This document shows, piece by piece, positions 55,421-64,000 of a DNA stretch of 64,000 nt (position 1 is the first letter of the stretch; each line of letters opens with the position of its first letter). The stretch covers positions 1,364,001-1,428,000 of the forward strand of contig NZ_CP049037.1 of assembly GCF_011040495.1 (NCBI RefSeq). Direction: 5' to 3'. The position numbers and the translations under genes were made by a program. The notes below the pieces were generated by a model that saw only the letters and a list, made by a program, of their open reading frames with translations, did not search any database and was not told where the DNA came from. Source of the stretch: Pseudohalocynthiibacter aestuariivivens (GTDB taxonomy: Bacteria; Pseudomonadota; Alphaproteobacteria; Rhodobacterales; Rhodobacteraceae).

Positions 55421-56101
55421 ATGACTCGCAGCTCCAAAGCAACTGTCGACACCGCATATGAGCAGCTACGAGATCGGCTGGTGACGTTCGGATTCAAACC
55501 CGGCAGCCGTCTGAACGAATCCGAAATCGCAACCGAACTGTCGATGAGTCGCGCCCCTGTTCGCGAAGCCTTGAGCCGCTTGATTGCAGATGGGCTGGTC
55601 AGCTTTGAACCGGGACGCGGGTTTTTCTGCCGACGGCTCAGTGTCAGCGAAGTCAACGAACTCTATGAATTGCGCTTTGATCTGGAATCCGGCGCTCTCA
55701 ACGCCGCCCTTGCAGCAGCAGACGACGCTGCGCTCGACAGGTTTGCCACAACGTGGCAGCAGAAACATGCAGATGCGGACACCTTTACTCTGGACGAACT
55801 GGTTTCTCTCGACGAGGCGTTTCATCTGGACATGTCCAGCCTTGCGCAGAACACCGCACGCCTCAAATATCTCGAAAACATCAATTACCGGATTCGCTTT
55901 GTCCGCCGGATCAATCTTGATACAGGCCCAAGGCGCGTGGGTGGAATAGAAGAACATTCCGACCTGATCGATGCGATCCGTCGACGCGATATCGACAACG
56001 CCATCGCGCTACTGCGACATCACCTGCAACGGTCGGCTGATGAGGTCCGCCTACAGGTGCAGGATGCATTGAACCGGATTTACGCAGATGATGTCGCCTG
56101 A
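55421..56101 (+). CDS. GntR/FCD-family transcriptional regulator
   Basis: A 226-residue FadR-type regulator with HTH LNESEIATELSMSRAPVREALSRL and an FCD domain with metal-type histidines (HLDMSSLAQN, EEHSDLIDA). It diverges from the PhyH gene by 105 bases and probably controls it. Confidence 0.87.
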   Translation: MTRSSKATVDTAYEQLRDRLVTFGFKPGSRLNESEIATELSMSRAPVREALSRLIADGLVSFEPGRGFFCRRLSVSEVNELYELRFDLESGALNAALAAADDAALDRFATTWQQKHADADTFTLDELVSLDEAFHLDMSSLAQNTARLKYLENINYRIRFVRRINLDTGPRRVGGIEEHSDLIDAIRRRDIDNAIALLRHHLQRSADEVRLQVQDALNRIYADDVA

Positions 56102-56343
56102 ATGCGCCCCTCATCACCCCGATCTGGTGTCGCTCTGGGTGGGATCAAACAGAAATAGGTTCAACTGTCGCCATGGGTGTCCCTGACTTGGCATCGTCCA
56201 GCAGTCGGAAATCGCGGTAGTCACCCCCCAAGACCATTCGGGGCAGACGCGCAAAAGTCACTCCAGACACCAATCCCGTTGCCGCCACTGACCGTTGCGA
56301 CGACGCGATCGGCCCGGCAGTCGATCCTGACAACCCCCTGACG

Positions 56344-57108
56344 TCAGACCGCTGAAAGTGTGGCACCTCCGTCAACGGTCAGCGTGGTACCCGTCATAAA
56401 GCTGCCCGCGTCTGAGGCGAGCAAGAGCAGCGGACCATCCAATTCCGACATACGCCCAAGACGGCGCGGGAATAATTTGGCAATCATCTTTTTCCCGGCA
56501 TCGCTGTCGAAAAAATCGGCGTTGATGTCCGTGGCAAAGTAACCGGGCGCGATGGCATTCACCCGAACGCCATACCGCCCCAATTCGCGTGCCATCGCCC
56601 GCGTCAGGTGCAGGACGCCTGCCTTGGCCGCAGCATAGTTCGTCTGTGTCGGCTGTACCACTTGGCCCAGAATGGACGAGATGTTGATGATCGAGCCGCC
56701 GTTACCACCTTCCACCATGATCCGCGCTGCGATCTGCGCCGCGCGCCACACACCGCCCAGATCGGTCTCGGTCACTGCGGCCCAGTCTGCCTCTTGCATC
56801 TCCAGAAACGGCGCAGTCCGCGCGATCCCCGCGTTGTTGATCAAGATATCAACGCTACCGTGCCGCTCGGCAAAAGCAGCAAAGGCGCGCTCCAGACCTT
56901 CACGGTCGACGACGTCTGCGGGATGGCTGTCGACCTTGATCCCATCCCCCAACAATTCCTGCGAAACCTTTGCCATCTTATCTTCGCTGCGCGCGATCAG
57001 GCACACTTGGGCACCCGCCTCACCCAGAACCCGCGCAAAATGCGCCCCCAGCCCAGAAGACGCCCCGGTAACGACCGCGACCTTACCCGTCAAACCCATG
57101 GCTCTCAT
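56344..57108 (-). CDS. SDR-family oxidoreductase
   Basis: A 254-residue short-chain dehydrogenase with the dinucleotide motif VTGASSGLGAHFA (near 14), INNAGIA and the catalytic Ser plus YAAAK. It would reduce a ketone or oxidise an alcohol. Its ATG overlaps the stop of a small upstream frame as ATGA. The gap from 56102 to 56343 shows no supported gene. Confidence 0.9.
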   Translation of the reverse strand: MRAMGLTGKVAVVTGASSGLGAHFARVLGEAGAQVCLIARSEDKMAKVSQELLGDGIKVDSHPADVVDREGLERAFAAFAERHGSVDILINNAGIARTAPFLEMQEADWAAVTETDLGGVWRAAQIAARIMVEGGNGGSIINISSILGQVVQPTQTNYAAAKAGVLHLTRAMARELGRYGVRVNAIAPGYFATDINADFFDSDAGKKMIAKLFPRRLGRMSELDGPLLLLASDAGSFMTGTTLTVDGGATLSAV

Positions 57109-57320
57109 CCAGCCGTCCCCACGCCAAACGACGCAATGGCGCTAGCCGATCCGAGTGATTTCATCAACATGGCGGCACTCCATCGCATCAGACGCACCTC
57201 CCGCCTTACGCCGGTGAGTGCGCTCACCCGTTTGCGGGTGAAATCACTCTGCGCACCATCCAGAACGGCCACCGGCGCACGCGTCGCGAAACACAAATCA
57301 GAATTGATGAGACGTTTCAT
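57105..57320 (-). CDS. Possible small protein coupled to the SDR gene
   Basis: A 71-codon frame with GGAGAA five bases before its ATG, ending in a stop that overlaps the SDR start as ATGA. The product is basic with a hydrophobic C-terminal half and no known motif. The good ribosome site and the overlap support it; the absence of any known relative argues against. Confidence 0.35.
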   Translation of the reverse strand: MKRLINSDLCFATRAPVAVLDGAQSDFTRKRVSALTGVRREVRLMRWSAAMLMKSLGSASAIASFGVGTAG

Positions 57321-57655
57321 ATGGTTCTCCAATTCAGGTGACGTCGTCCGGTCAATCTTCAACCTTAGGAACATTGGCGCGGATATGCGACAGATATTCT
57401 ATCGCCATATGCCTCCAACCATCTGTTCTGGCCACTCGAACCTATATCTACAATCCGGCAATTCCTGCCACCACTCTTCCTTGCTCCTTCAGCGACGCAA
57501 TCTTTAGGCATGATTTCGGCCCTTCAACCCGCTGACCCCACGATCTTGTGCTCGCTTTGCCCGACTTGCCCACGGATCAGACAACCGATACCAGTGTTGT
57601 CAGGCTTACCCCGGTCTTTCGCTTGGCACGCGATCACCACAGCCAGAGGACACAT
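57321..57655. other. Gap of 335 bases with no supported gene
   Basis: Lies between two divergent genes. AGAGGA at 57645-57650 is the ribosome site of the epimerase. No palindrome or promoter pair stands out. Confidence 0.5.
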
Positions 57656-58669
57656 ATGGCGCGCATCTTCATTTCAGGCACAGCTGGTTTCATCGGCTTC
57701 CATCTGGCGCGGCTGTTGCTGGAGCAAGGGCACGAAGTACACGGTTACGACGCCATGACCGACTACTACGATGTAACCCTCAAACAGGCCCGCCGCGACA
57801 TCCTGCTGAAATACGAGACCTATTCAGACACCATTGCCATGCTCGAAGAGTGCGCGACACTGGACGCCGCCGGTGACGCCTTCTCGCCTCAGGTGATTGT
57901 ACATCTGGCCGCACAGGCCGGAGTGCGCTATTCCTTAGAGAACCCGCGCGCCTATATCGAGAGCAACGTTGTCGGCACTTTCAACGTGATGGAACTGGCC
58001 CGCCGTCACAAGGTGCAGCATCTGCTGATGGCCTCGACCTCTTCGGTCTATGGTGCCAACACCGTCATGCCCTATGCCGAAACACACAAGGCCGATCTGC
58101 CGCTCACCATCTATGCCGCGACCAAGAAAGCGAACGAAGCGATGGGCCATTCCTATGCTCACCTCTGGGACCTGCCGACCACGATGTTTCGCTTCTTTAC
58201 CGTCTACGGTCCTTGGGGACGTCCCGACATGGCACCGTTCAAATTCACCAAGCGGATACTGGAAGGCACCACAATCGATATCTACAACAATGGCGAAATG
58301 TGGCGCGATTTCACCTATGTGGGCGATCTGGTGCGCGGCATCAGCCTGTTGATCGACACCCCTCCCCGTCGCCCGGCGACCCCCGAGGCGATTGACCCGG
58401 GCGACAGCCTGTCGCCGGTCGCGCCCCACAGGATTGTCAACATCGGCAATTCGGACAAGGTCCGCCTGCTGGATTTCATCGAAGCTCTGGAAAATGCCAC
58501 CGGTCGCAAGGCAATCCGCAACTATATGCCGATGCAGCCCGGTGACGTGCCCGCCACATGGGCCAATGCGGATTTGCTGCATCGCCTGACGGGCTATCGT
58601 CCACAGACCGATTTCCAAGAGGGCGTGCGTCAGACCGTCGACTGGTATCGCAGCCACTACCAGATATGA
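57656..58669 (+). CDS. NAD-dependent sugar epimerase, UDP-glucuronate 4-epimerase-like
   Basis: A 337-residue extended SDR with SGTAGFIGFH at the N-terminus, STSSVYGAN and YAATKKANE (catalytic Tyr) and FRFFTVYGPWGRPDMA, the last typical of UDP-glucuronate epimerases. It would supply UDP-galacturonate for capsule or LPS together with the UDP-glucose dehydrogenase at 61956. Start at 57656 has AGAGGA before it; the longer frame is rejected. Confidence 0.88.
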   Translation: MARIFISGTAGFIGFHLARLLLEQGHEVHGYDAMTDYYDVTLKQARRDILLKYETYSDTIAMLEECATLDAAGDAFSPQVIVHLAAQAGVRYSLENPRAYIESNVVGTFNVMELARRHKVQHLLMASTSSVYGANTVMPYAETHKADLPLTIYAATKKANEAMGHSYAHLWDLPTTMFRFFTVYGPWGRPDMAPFKFTKRILEGTTIDIYNNGEMWRDFTYVGDLVRGISLLIDTPPRRPATPEAIDPGDSLSPVAPHRIVNIGNSDKVRLLDFIEALENATGRKAIRNYMPMQPGDVPATWANADLLHRLTGYRPQTDFQEGVRQTVDWYRSHYQI

Positions 58670-58769
58670 TGATCTGCTCGTTCTCTGGGGCCATGGCTGC
58701 AAGCGGTCGACAAGCCCAGAGGCCGCAACCATCTGAACAGCGGCCCTAGACCCAATAACGACCCGCGTC

Positions 58770-59615
58770 CTACGACGTTTGCAGGAACGAACAGCCCTCG
58801 GACGTGATCGCCGCCGCGGTCAGCCGGTTCGAATGATACGCACCGGTGTCGATAGCGATACGACCGTTGTGCATTTCCGGTTCCTTGACGATCGTGTGAC
58901 CGTGAACAACCCACAGACCATCTTCGCGCCGGGTTGTGGTGAAATCCCGATGCCCCCACAGCATCGCGCGCTCATCCTGATCAATCGGCGCGCGCGCGGG
59001 GTTCATGGCCGCATGAACGCAAACCACGTTGCCGCTCTGACGCCACCTCGGCAGGGTGCGCAGCCAGTCCAGCATGCCCGCAGGCATCGCGGCCAGCAGT
59101 GCATCGCCTGCATCCGCCATATCCTCGACAGGAGAGTTCAGCCCCAGCCCGCCGATACGGAAGCTTGCCAGCGTCTGTAGACCACCATTGACCAGCCAGC
59201 GCGCACCACGCCCCGCAGGGTCGTCGAGAAAGTCCAGCATCATCTGCTCATGGTTGCCCATCAGACAAACCACTTCATCCGGCATGGCTGTGGACAGTTC
59301 CTGCAAATGCACCAGCACCTCGTCCGAGTGCTCGCCACGGTCTACATAGTCCCCGAGGAAAACCAGCAACGGTGCGGTGTGGCCATGCGCGCTTACATCC
59401 GCATCAATGCTTTGCAGCAATGGCTCGATAAGGTCGGCACGACCATGCACATCGCCGATAACGTAAAGCGGCCTGTCAGGCGCGAACGCCGGCATGTCGG
59501 ACTGGGGCACCACATTCGGCGCAGAACGGGACGGAAGGAACTGATTTAGAAATTTTCGCACGGAGTAAGACGAAACCTTTTTGTCAGAAGAGCCGCCTCC
59601 CATTCTTAGAGACAT
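58770..59615 (-). CDS. Calcineurin-like metallophosphatase (PPP family)
   Basis: A 281-residue phosphatase with the metal motifs GDVHGR (near 54), GDYVDRG (near 88) and GNHE (near 121), and a later WGHRDF / GHT. PPP-type bacterial enzymes act on phosphoserine/threonine or diadenosine polyphosphates. It lies among polysaccharide genes and might modulate them; that is inference. Confidence 0.9.
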   Translation of the reverse strand: MSLRMGGGSSDKKVSSYSVRKFLNQFLPSRSAPNVVPQSDMPAFAPDRPLYVIGDVHGRADLIEPLLQSIDADVSAHGHTAPLLVFLGDYVDRGEHSDEVLVHLQELSTAMPDEVVCLMGNHEQMMLDFLDDPAGRGARWLVNGGLQTLASFRIGGLGLNSPVEDMADAGDALLAAMPAGMLDWLRTLPRWRQSGNVVCVHAAMNPARAPIDQDERAMLWGHRDFTTTRREDGLWVVHGHTIVKEPEMHNGRIAIDTGAYHSNRLTAAAITSEGCSFLQTS

Positions 59616-59778
59616 AGATCAGGCTCGGGCAATCCGAGCAAAGATATGCGTTACACGTCAAACTCACAAGCGGGCGGTTGATAGTACCCCATCAGAACGC
59701 TGCGGCATTTCGGCCCCCCTGAAGAGGATACCACCCGATATGGGCACCCCCGCTCATCAGCGGCGCGCGCAGGCAATC

Positions 59779-61650
59779 TCAGCCAACCGCTTCCTGAATG
59801 TGGTATCCTTCCACCTTGCGGGCGATCAACCCACGCAACCTGTCGCTGTCTGCCTCTGCCAACGCCATCTCCAACTCGCGTAGCATCGCAGCGACCTCGA
59901 TCTGACTGAACATGCTCTCTTGGGCGCGCAGAATTTTCGCGTGGGGTGTCCGACGCAGGCTCGCATCGTCAATCAACAACTCTTCATAGAGTTTCTCGCC
60001 GGGGCGGAGGCCGGTAATCTTGATGGCGACATCGCCTTGACCTGTCTTGGGGTTTTTCACTGTACGGCCAGACAACTCGATCATGCGGCGGGCAATATCG
60101 ATGATTTTTTGCGGTTCTCCCATATCGAGAACGAACACATCGCCGCCCTCGGCATAGGCTCCCGCCAGCAGCACCAGCCGGGCGGCTTCTGGGATTGTCA
60201 TAAAAAAGCGCGTAACGTCTTTGTGCGTGACAGTCACGGGACCGCCCTGCTCTATCTGCTTTTCAAACAACGGCAGAACCGATCCTGATGAACCCAGAAC
60301 ATTGCCGAACCGCACCATGGCCAGACGCGTCCGCGGGTTGCGGGTCTGAAGATCCTGAACCACGAGTTCGGCCATGCGTTTGGTCGCCCCCATGATATTG
60401 GTCGGGCGCACGGCCTTATCGGTAGAGACCAGAATGAACCGCTCAACCCCTGCCGCTGCGGCCGCTTCGGCGACGATACGTGTGCCCAATACATTGTTGC
60501 GCGCCCCTTCCAGCTCGTTTTCTTCGACCAATGGGACGTGCTTATAGGCGGCAGCGTGCAGTACGATTTCTACCCCTTCCTGCTCCATAACACTGGTGAC
60601 GCGCGATTTATCAGCGACCGACCCCAGCCGCGCCACGATCGGGATACCTGCCGCATCCGCGCGCGCGCGGATGTCCCGATCAATCGCATAGAGCGCATAT
60701 TCGCTTTGTTCGAACAGAACGATGCGCGCCGGGTTGCGGTTGATCAACTGACGGCACAACTCCGATCCGATTGACCCTCCCGCGCCAGTAACCATGACCA
60801 CGCGCCCGGCATAGGCTTTGGCAATCTCGGGCGTATCCAGATCAACCTTGTCGCGGCCCAGTAACGCATCCGGGCTGACCGGCTGCATCTGATGATCCGG
60901 CTGCTTGCCACTCATCATGTCGATGTAAGAGGGCAAAATCTGCATCTCGACACCAAGGCCTGATAGATCGTCGATCAGGTTACGGCGGCGTTCTTCAGAA
61001 ATCGAAGGCATTGCCAGCAAAACGCGCTCAATGCGGTGCCGTCTTACAAGTTGTTCCAGCTTGCCGGGCGCATAGACCGGCAGCCCTGCCGCCATCAGCC
61101 CGTGCAGGTTGGGATTATCGTCCACAAACAGTACCGGCCGCGCCTCGGATGACTGACGCAAGGCTGCCGCCATCTGGATGCCGCCTGCCCCGGCCCCATA
61201 GATCGCCACGCGCTGACGCGTCCCCTCGCGATCCTCCAACCACGTCAGCAGGGTCTGCCCGGCAATGCGCACCCCGACAGAGGACAGAAAGAAAAGCGTC
61301 CCAAAAATCAGCGGAACAGATCGCGGCCCCGAAAGCTTTAGAATGTAACTGAGGCTGATGGCCAACACTGCCAACGCCGCAGCCACCACGCCGATCTTGG
61401 TCGCGGCACGCATCTCAAAGGCGTTCAGCTTGATCTGCGGCAGACGGCACTTCCAGATGACCAATGCTCCCAGCATCGTCATCAACACAAAGAGCACGAA
61501 CGCGTCATGTACTCGATCCAGTGGCGCAAGGGTGCCATACCGAAGGCCAAATGCCGCATACAGGCCAATCGGAACAAGCGCCGTATCGGTCACGAAGAAG
61601 ATGGCCCGCTTCACGGATCGTGGCAAAGCCTTGCAATCGCTGAGGTTCAT
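59779..61650 (-). CDS. Membrane-bound nucleotide-sugar dehydratase/epimerase, CapD/WbpM type
   Basis: A 623-residue protein with four N-terminal membrane segments, a first Rossmann-like region (YGAGAGGIQ near 150) and the SDR domain with TGAGGSIGSELCRQ (near 288), STDKAVRPTN and MGATKRMAEL. Members make UDP-4-keto-6-deoxy-N-acetyl-sugars for O-antigen, capsule or flagellin glycans. It points to bacillosamine- or fucosamine-type sugars in the surface polymer. Confidence 0.92.
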   Translation of the reverse strand: MNLSDCKALPRSVKRAIFFVTDTALVPIGLYAAFGLRYGTLAPLDRVHDAFVLFVLMTMLGALVIWKCRLPQIKLNAFEMRAATKIGVVAAALAVLAISLSYILKLSGPRSVPLIFGTLFFLSSVGVRIAGQTLLTWLEDREGTRQRVAIYGAGAGGIQMAAALRQSSEARPVLFVDDNPNLHGLMAAGLPVYAPGKLEQLVRRHRIERVLLAMPSISEERRRNLIDDLSGLGVEMQILPSYIDMMSGKQPDHQMQPVSPDALLGRDKVDLDTPEIAKAYAGRVVMVTGAGGSIGSELCRQLINRNPARIVLFEQSEYALYAIDRDIRARADAAGIPIVARLGSVADKSRVTSVMEQEGVEIVLHAAAYKHVPLVEENELEGARNNVLGTRIVAEAAAAAGVERFILVSTDKAVRPTNIMGATKRMAELVVQDLQTRNPRTRLAMVRFGNVLGSSGSVLPLFEKQIEQGGPVTVTHKDVTRFFMTIPEAARLVLLAGAYAEGGDVFVLDMGEPQKIIDIARRMIELSGRTVKNPKTGQGDVAIKITGLRPGEKLYEELLIDDASLRRTPHAKILRAQESMFSQIEVAAMLRELEMALAEADSDRLRGLIARKVEGYHIQEAVG

Positions 61651-61955
61651 GGCAAAAAGCTCTTTTTTGATAATTGAAGACTCAGTATTTGTCTACGCGC
61701 GCCGCTTATAGCCTCATTTCGCGTCAGAACGAAGACACTCTACCAACATAGGTTGATTCTCGCCGACACTTGTCGTCCAAGAATGCCATTCAATCCATCG
61801 AACCGGTATGCGGCCCTTGGTCCAATTCTCCTGTGGCCTGAGCAGAATGCCCGTATTCTGAGAAATCGACACAGTTGTTTCGGCAGCAACGCTGGCCCAT
61901 GCCGCGCATATGAAAAACGCCGCATGGGGACCCCGTTCGCGCGCAATCTGCCTTG
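61651..61955. other. Gap of 305 bases with no supported gene
   Basis: Lies upstream of the CapD-type gene, between it and the end of the UDP-glucose dehydrogenase gene on the same strand. Short open frames on both strands have no ribosome site or domain. Confidence 0.5.
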
Positions 61956-63260
61956 CTAGCGTCCGACGGCCTCATAGCGTTCAAAACCGGCAGCCTCGAC
62001 GTCTCGACGGTGATAGATGTTGCGCAGATCGGCCATGCAAGGGGTACGCATCCCCTTGGCCAGACGGCTCAGGTCCAGCGCCCGAAACTCGTTCCATTCG
62101 GTCAGGATCACCACCGCATCGGCATCTTTGGCAGCACAATAGGCGTCGTCGCACCATTCCACCCCCGGCAACAATGCCTCTCCCTCTTTACGGCCCTGTG
62201 GGTCAACCACGCGCACCTTCGCCCCCCCCCCGACCATCGACGGGACGATCGTCAGGCTGGGTGCATCGCGCATGTCGTCGGTATTGGGTTTGAACGTGAC
62301 CCCCAGAACCGCCACGGTCTTGCCATTGAAACTGTCACCGCACAGGTCCAGCACCTTGTCCAGCATCCGCCGCTTCACCCCATCATTCACCGCGATCACC
62401 GTTTCAACGATGCTCTGTGGCGAAGCGTGTTCCTGCCCGATCCGGGCCAATGCTTTGGTATCTTTAGGAAAACACGACCCACCATAGCCGGGTCCTGCGT
62501 GCAGGAATTTGTCCCCGATGCGCTTGTCCATGCCCATGCCCTTGGACACAGATTTTACATCCGCACCGACCCGTTCGCACAACGCCGCAATCTCGTTGAT
62601 AAAGGTGATCTTGGTCGCCAGAAACGCATTGGCCGCGTATTTGATCATCTCCGCGCTTTCCAGATCGGTCCGCACGATGGGAAAATCACGTAGATAGAGC
62701 GGACGGTACACCGCTTCCATCACCGCTGCCGCGCGGTCACTCTCTACTCCGACCACGATCCGGTCAGGACGCATAAAATCGTCGATCGCAGCCCCTTCTC
62801 GCAGGAATTCCGGGTTCGACGCCACGCCGAATTCATCCGCCCTCTTCACCCGCGCGATAATATCATGCACCGCCCGGTTGGTGCCCACCGGCACCGTGGA
62901 TTTGGTAACGATGACCGCGTAGCCAGTCAGCGCGGCGGCAATCTCTTCAGCCGCCGCATAGACATAGGTCAGATCTGCATGCCCGTCACCACGCCGCGTC
63001 GGCGTGCCCACGGCGATGAACACCGCATCCGCCCCTGCAACTGCCGCTTTCAGATCGCCGGTGAATGACAGCCGCCCGGCCTCTACGTTGCGGACCATCA
63101 AATCTTCCAGCCCCGGCTCATAGATCGGGACATGCCCGGCCTCCAGCATCTCGATCTTGGCGGGGTCACGATCGACGCAAACCACGTCATGGCCAAAATC
63201 GGAAAAACATACGCCCGACACAAGGCCAACATAGCCGGTGCCGATCATCGCAATGCGCAT
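61956..63260 (-). CDS. UDP-glucose 6-dehydrogenase
   Basis: Oxidises UDP-glucose to UDP-glucuronate. A 434-residue enzyme with the NAD motif GTGYVGLVSG (near 7), TKSTVPVGT, EFLREGAA and the catalytic cysteine in YGGSCFPKDTKAL (near 262). Its product is the substrate of the epimerase at 57656. Standard length, no defect seen. Confidence 0.94.
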   Translation of the reverse strand: MRIAMIGTGYVGLVSGVCFSDFGHDVVCVDRDPAKIEMLEAGHVPIYEPGLEDLMVRNVEAGRLSFTGDLKAAVAGADAVFIAVGTPTRRGDGHADLTYVYAAAEEIAAALTGYAVIVTKSTVPVGTNRAVHDIIARVKRADEFGVASNPEFLREGAAIDDFMRPDRIVVGVESDRAAAVMEAVYRPLYLRDFPIVRTDLESAEMIKYAANAFLATKITFINEIAALCERVGADVKSVSKGMGMDKRIGDKFLHAGPGYGGSCFPKDTKALARIGQEHASPQSIVETVIAVNDGVKRRMLDKVLDLCGDSFNGKTVAVLGVTFKPNTDDMRDAPSLTIVPSMVGGGAKVRVVDPQGRKEGEALLPGVEWCDDAYCAAKDADAVVILTEWNEFRALDLSRLAKGMRTPCMADLRNIYHRRDVEAAGFERYEAVGR

Positions 63261-63637
63261 GAGTATCTCCTGTTCCTGTATTTTTGCTCGTTTTTATATT
63301 TCTAGCTGAACTTATGGTGCAAATTGCACTTGGGGTTTGGTAAATTCTGTATACGCGGGTCATTCTGTGGCCAAGTGTGATCTTGGGCAGACAGTTGTTG
63401 GCCCTGCTCTGATGACGGGCCAGATACTCTTGCCTGCGCGGCATGATAATCGCCCAGCGTGACCGGGACACAGCGGGTCGAAAGACCCATGGGTCCGTTT
63501 AACCCGACGCATCCGCAATCGGCTTAGGCTGGGGCTAAGCCAAGCTGAGGGACTCTGTGCTTTTCGCCCCACGCCGAAACATGAAAGCGTTCGCGCAAGA
63601 GACCCGTGCGCGGGCACCCGTTTTACAGGAGAGAACG
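63261..63637. other. Divergent regulatory region upstream of ugd and the Rieske gene
   Basis: No gene. GTGCAAATTGCAC at 63317-63329 has 6-bp perfect arms, and GGCTTAG / CTAAGCC at 63521-63527 and 63535-63541 form a 7-bp repeat. Either could be an operator. AGGAGA at 63627-63632 is the ribosome site of the next gene. Confidence 0.45.
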
Positions 63638-64000
63638 ATGGCCAAGGATATTGCAGGACCCGCCGCCGCAGACGCGCTGCGCGAAGCCGCAGGCGTACCG
63701 TTCGAGAGCGCCCGCGCGATGCCGCCCGAGGTCTATACCTCGCCCGAGTTTGCGGATCTGGAACTGGAGCACATCTTTCGCGAGGACTGGTATTGCATCG
63801 GGCGCGCCAGCGCCTTGCCAGAGTCCGGCGACTATGTGACATGCACCCTTGCCGGACAGCCGATCATGGTGCTGCGCGACAAGGACGGCGCGATCAAGGC
63901 GCAATCCAACGTCTGCCTGCACCGCATGTCCACCCTGCTGGAGGGACGCGGACGGGCGCGGTCCATCGTCTGCCCCTATCACGCATGGACCTACAACCTT
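63638..64000 (+). CDS. Rieske oxygenase alpha subunit, 5' part (runs off the window)
   Basis: 121 codons are visible. The Rieske ligands appear as CLHR (near 94) and CPYHAW (near 113), with the preceding YTSPEFADLELEHIF. The style is like glycine betaine/choline or other quaternary-amine monooxygenases, but the catalytic domain is outside the window. AGGAGA precedes the ATG. Confidence 0.9.
   Translation, partial: MAKDIAGPAAADALREAAGVPFESARAMPPEVYTSPEFADLELEHIFREDWYCIGRASALPESGDYVTCTLAGQPIMVLRDKDGAIKAQSNVCLHRMSTLLEGRGRARSIVCPYHAWTYNL

Noticed and set aside
56145..56375. A 76-codon minus-strand frame after the SDR gene
   Set aside because: Parts look protein-like (VTFARLPRMVLGGDYRDFRLL) but it overlaps the SDR end in another frame, has no clear start and matches no family I know.
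58826..58834. GGTTCGAAT, the T-loop sequence of tRNAs
   Set aside because: It lies inside the phosphatase coding frame, and no acceptor, D or anticodon stem surrounds it.

Overview
The window looks like a chromosome segment of a marine-type alphaproteobacterium of the Rhodobacteraceae (Roseobacter group). This rests on gene content and gene style: many ABC/TRAP uptake operons, Lrp/AsnC regulators, malonate genes, Rieske oxygenases, a Sat-CysC fusion and an IS5 element. No rRNA or tRNA gene and no CRISPR array was seen. Taxonomy is inferred from content, not from a marker gene.

Region 1 (1-14219) is catabolic. A truncated aldehyde dehydrogenase abuts the 3' end of a leftward operon for a betaine/proline-type ABC transporter (ProX, ProV, a double-length ProW) that ends in a RibB-type riboflavin gene. 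A regulator made of two Lrp units in one chain diverges from it. A second leftward operon carries a luciferase-like monooxygenase, an amidohydrolase, a flavin reductase, an EthD-like protein and an intact aldehyde dehydrogenase. A CobW-type GTPase diverges from this operon.

Region 2 (14220-21707) is an accessory island. It holds a phage-type DUF5681 gene with a ParB-domain DNA methyltransferase; a divergent XRE regulator and ImmA/IrrE protease pair, with a perfect 16-bp palindrome over the predicted methylase promoter; a patch of CCCTGTT repeats; a complete retron with a split deoxyribosyltransferase-like / winged-helix effector, a visible msr-msd-like RNA and a reverse transcriptase; and an intact IS5-family element. 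The retron is the most interesting system in the window.

Region 3 (21773-31219) has a DeoR regulator, a divergent or decayed cobalamin-riboswitch-like RNA with no gene to control, a malonate unit (GntR regulator, operator palindrome, TRAP transporter, malonyl-CoA decarboxylase, malonyl-CoA synthetase), a strong bidirectional hairpin and a sulfate-activating Sat-CysC fusion.

Region 4 (31606-35128) encodes the four dTDP-L-rhamnose enzymes. Region 5 (35357-49333) is a probable nitrogenous-compound uptake and catabolism cluster. Two paralogous Lrp regulators bracket a Rieske oxygenase and two dehydrogenases, followed by a six-gene double ABC transporter operon and, divergently, a glutamine-synthetase-like enzyme, an alpha/beta hydrolase and a ferredoxin. 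A degenerate TTACG-N5-CGTAA motif recurs in its promoters.

Region 6 (49442-57320) has an OmpA remnant, a sulfur-transport/Crp unit, a B12-dependent mutase-like protein, a ProC-like reductase, a PhyH-type oxygenase, a GntR regulator and an SDR. Region 7 (57656-63260) is for surface polysaccharide: sugar epimerase, phosphatase, CapD/WbpM-type dehydratase and UDP-glucose dehydrogenase. The window ends inside another Rieske oxygenase gene.
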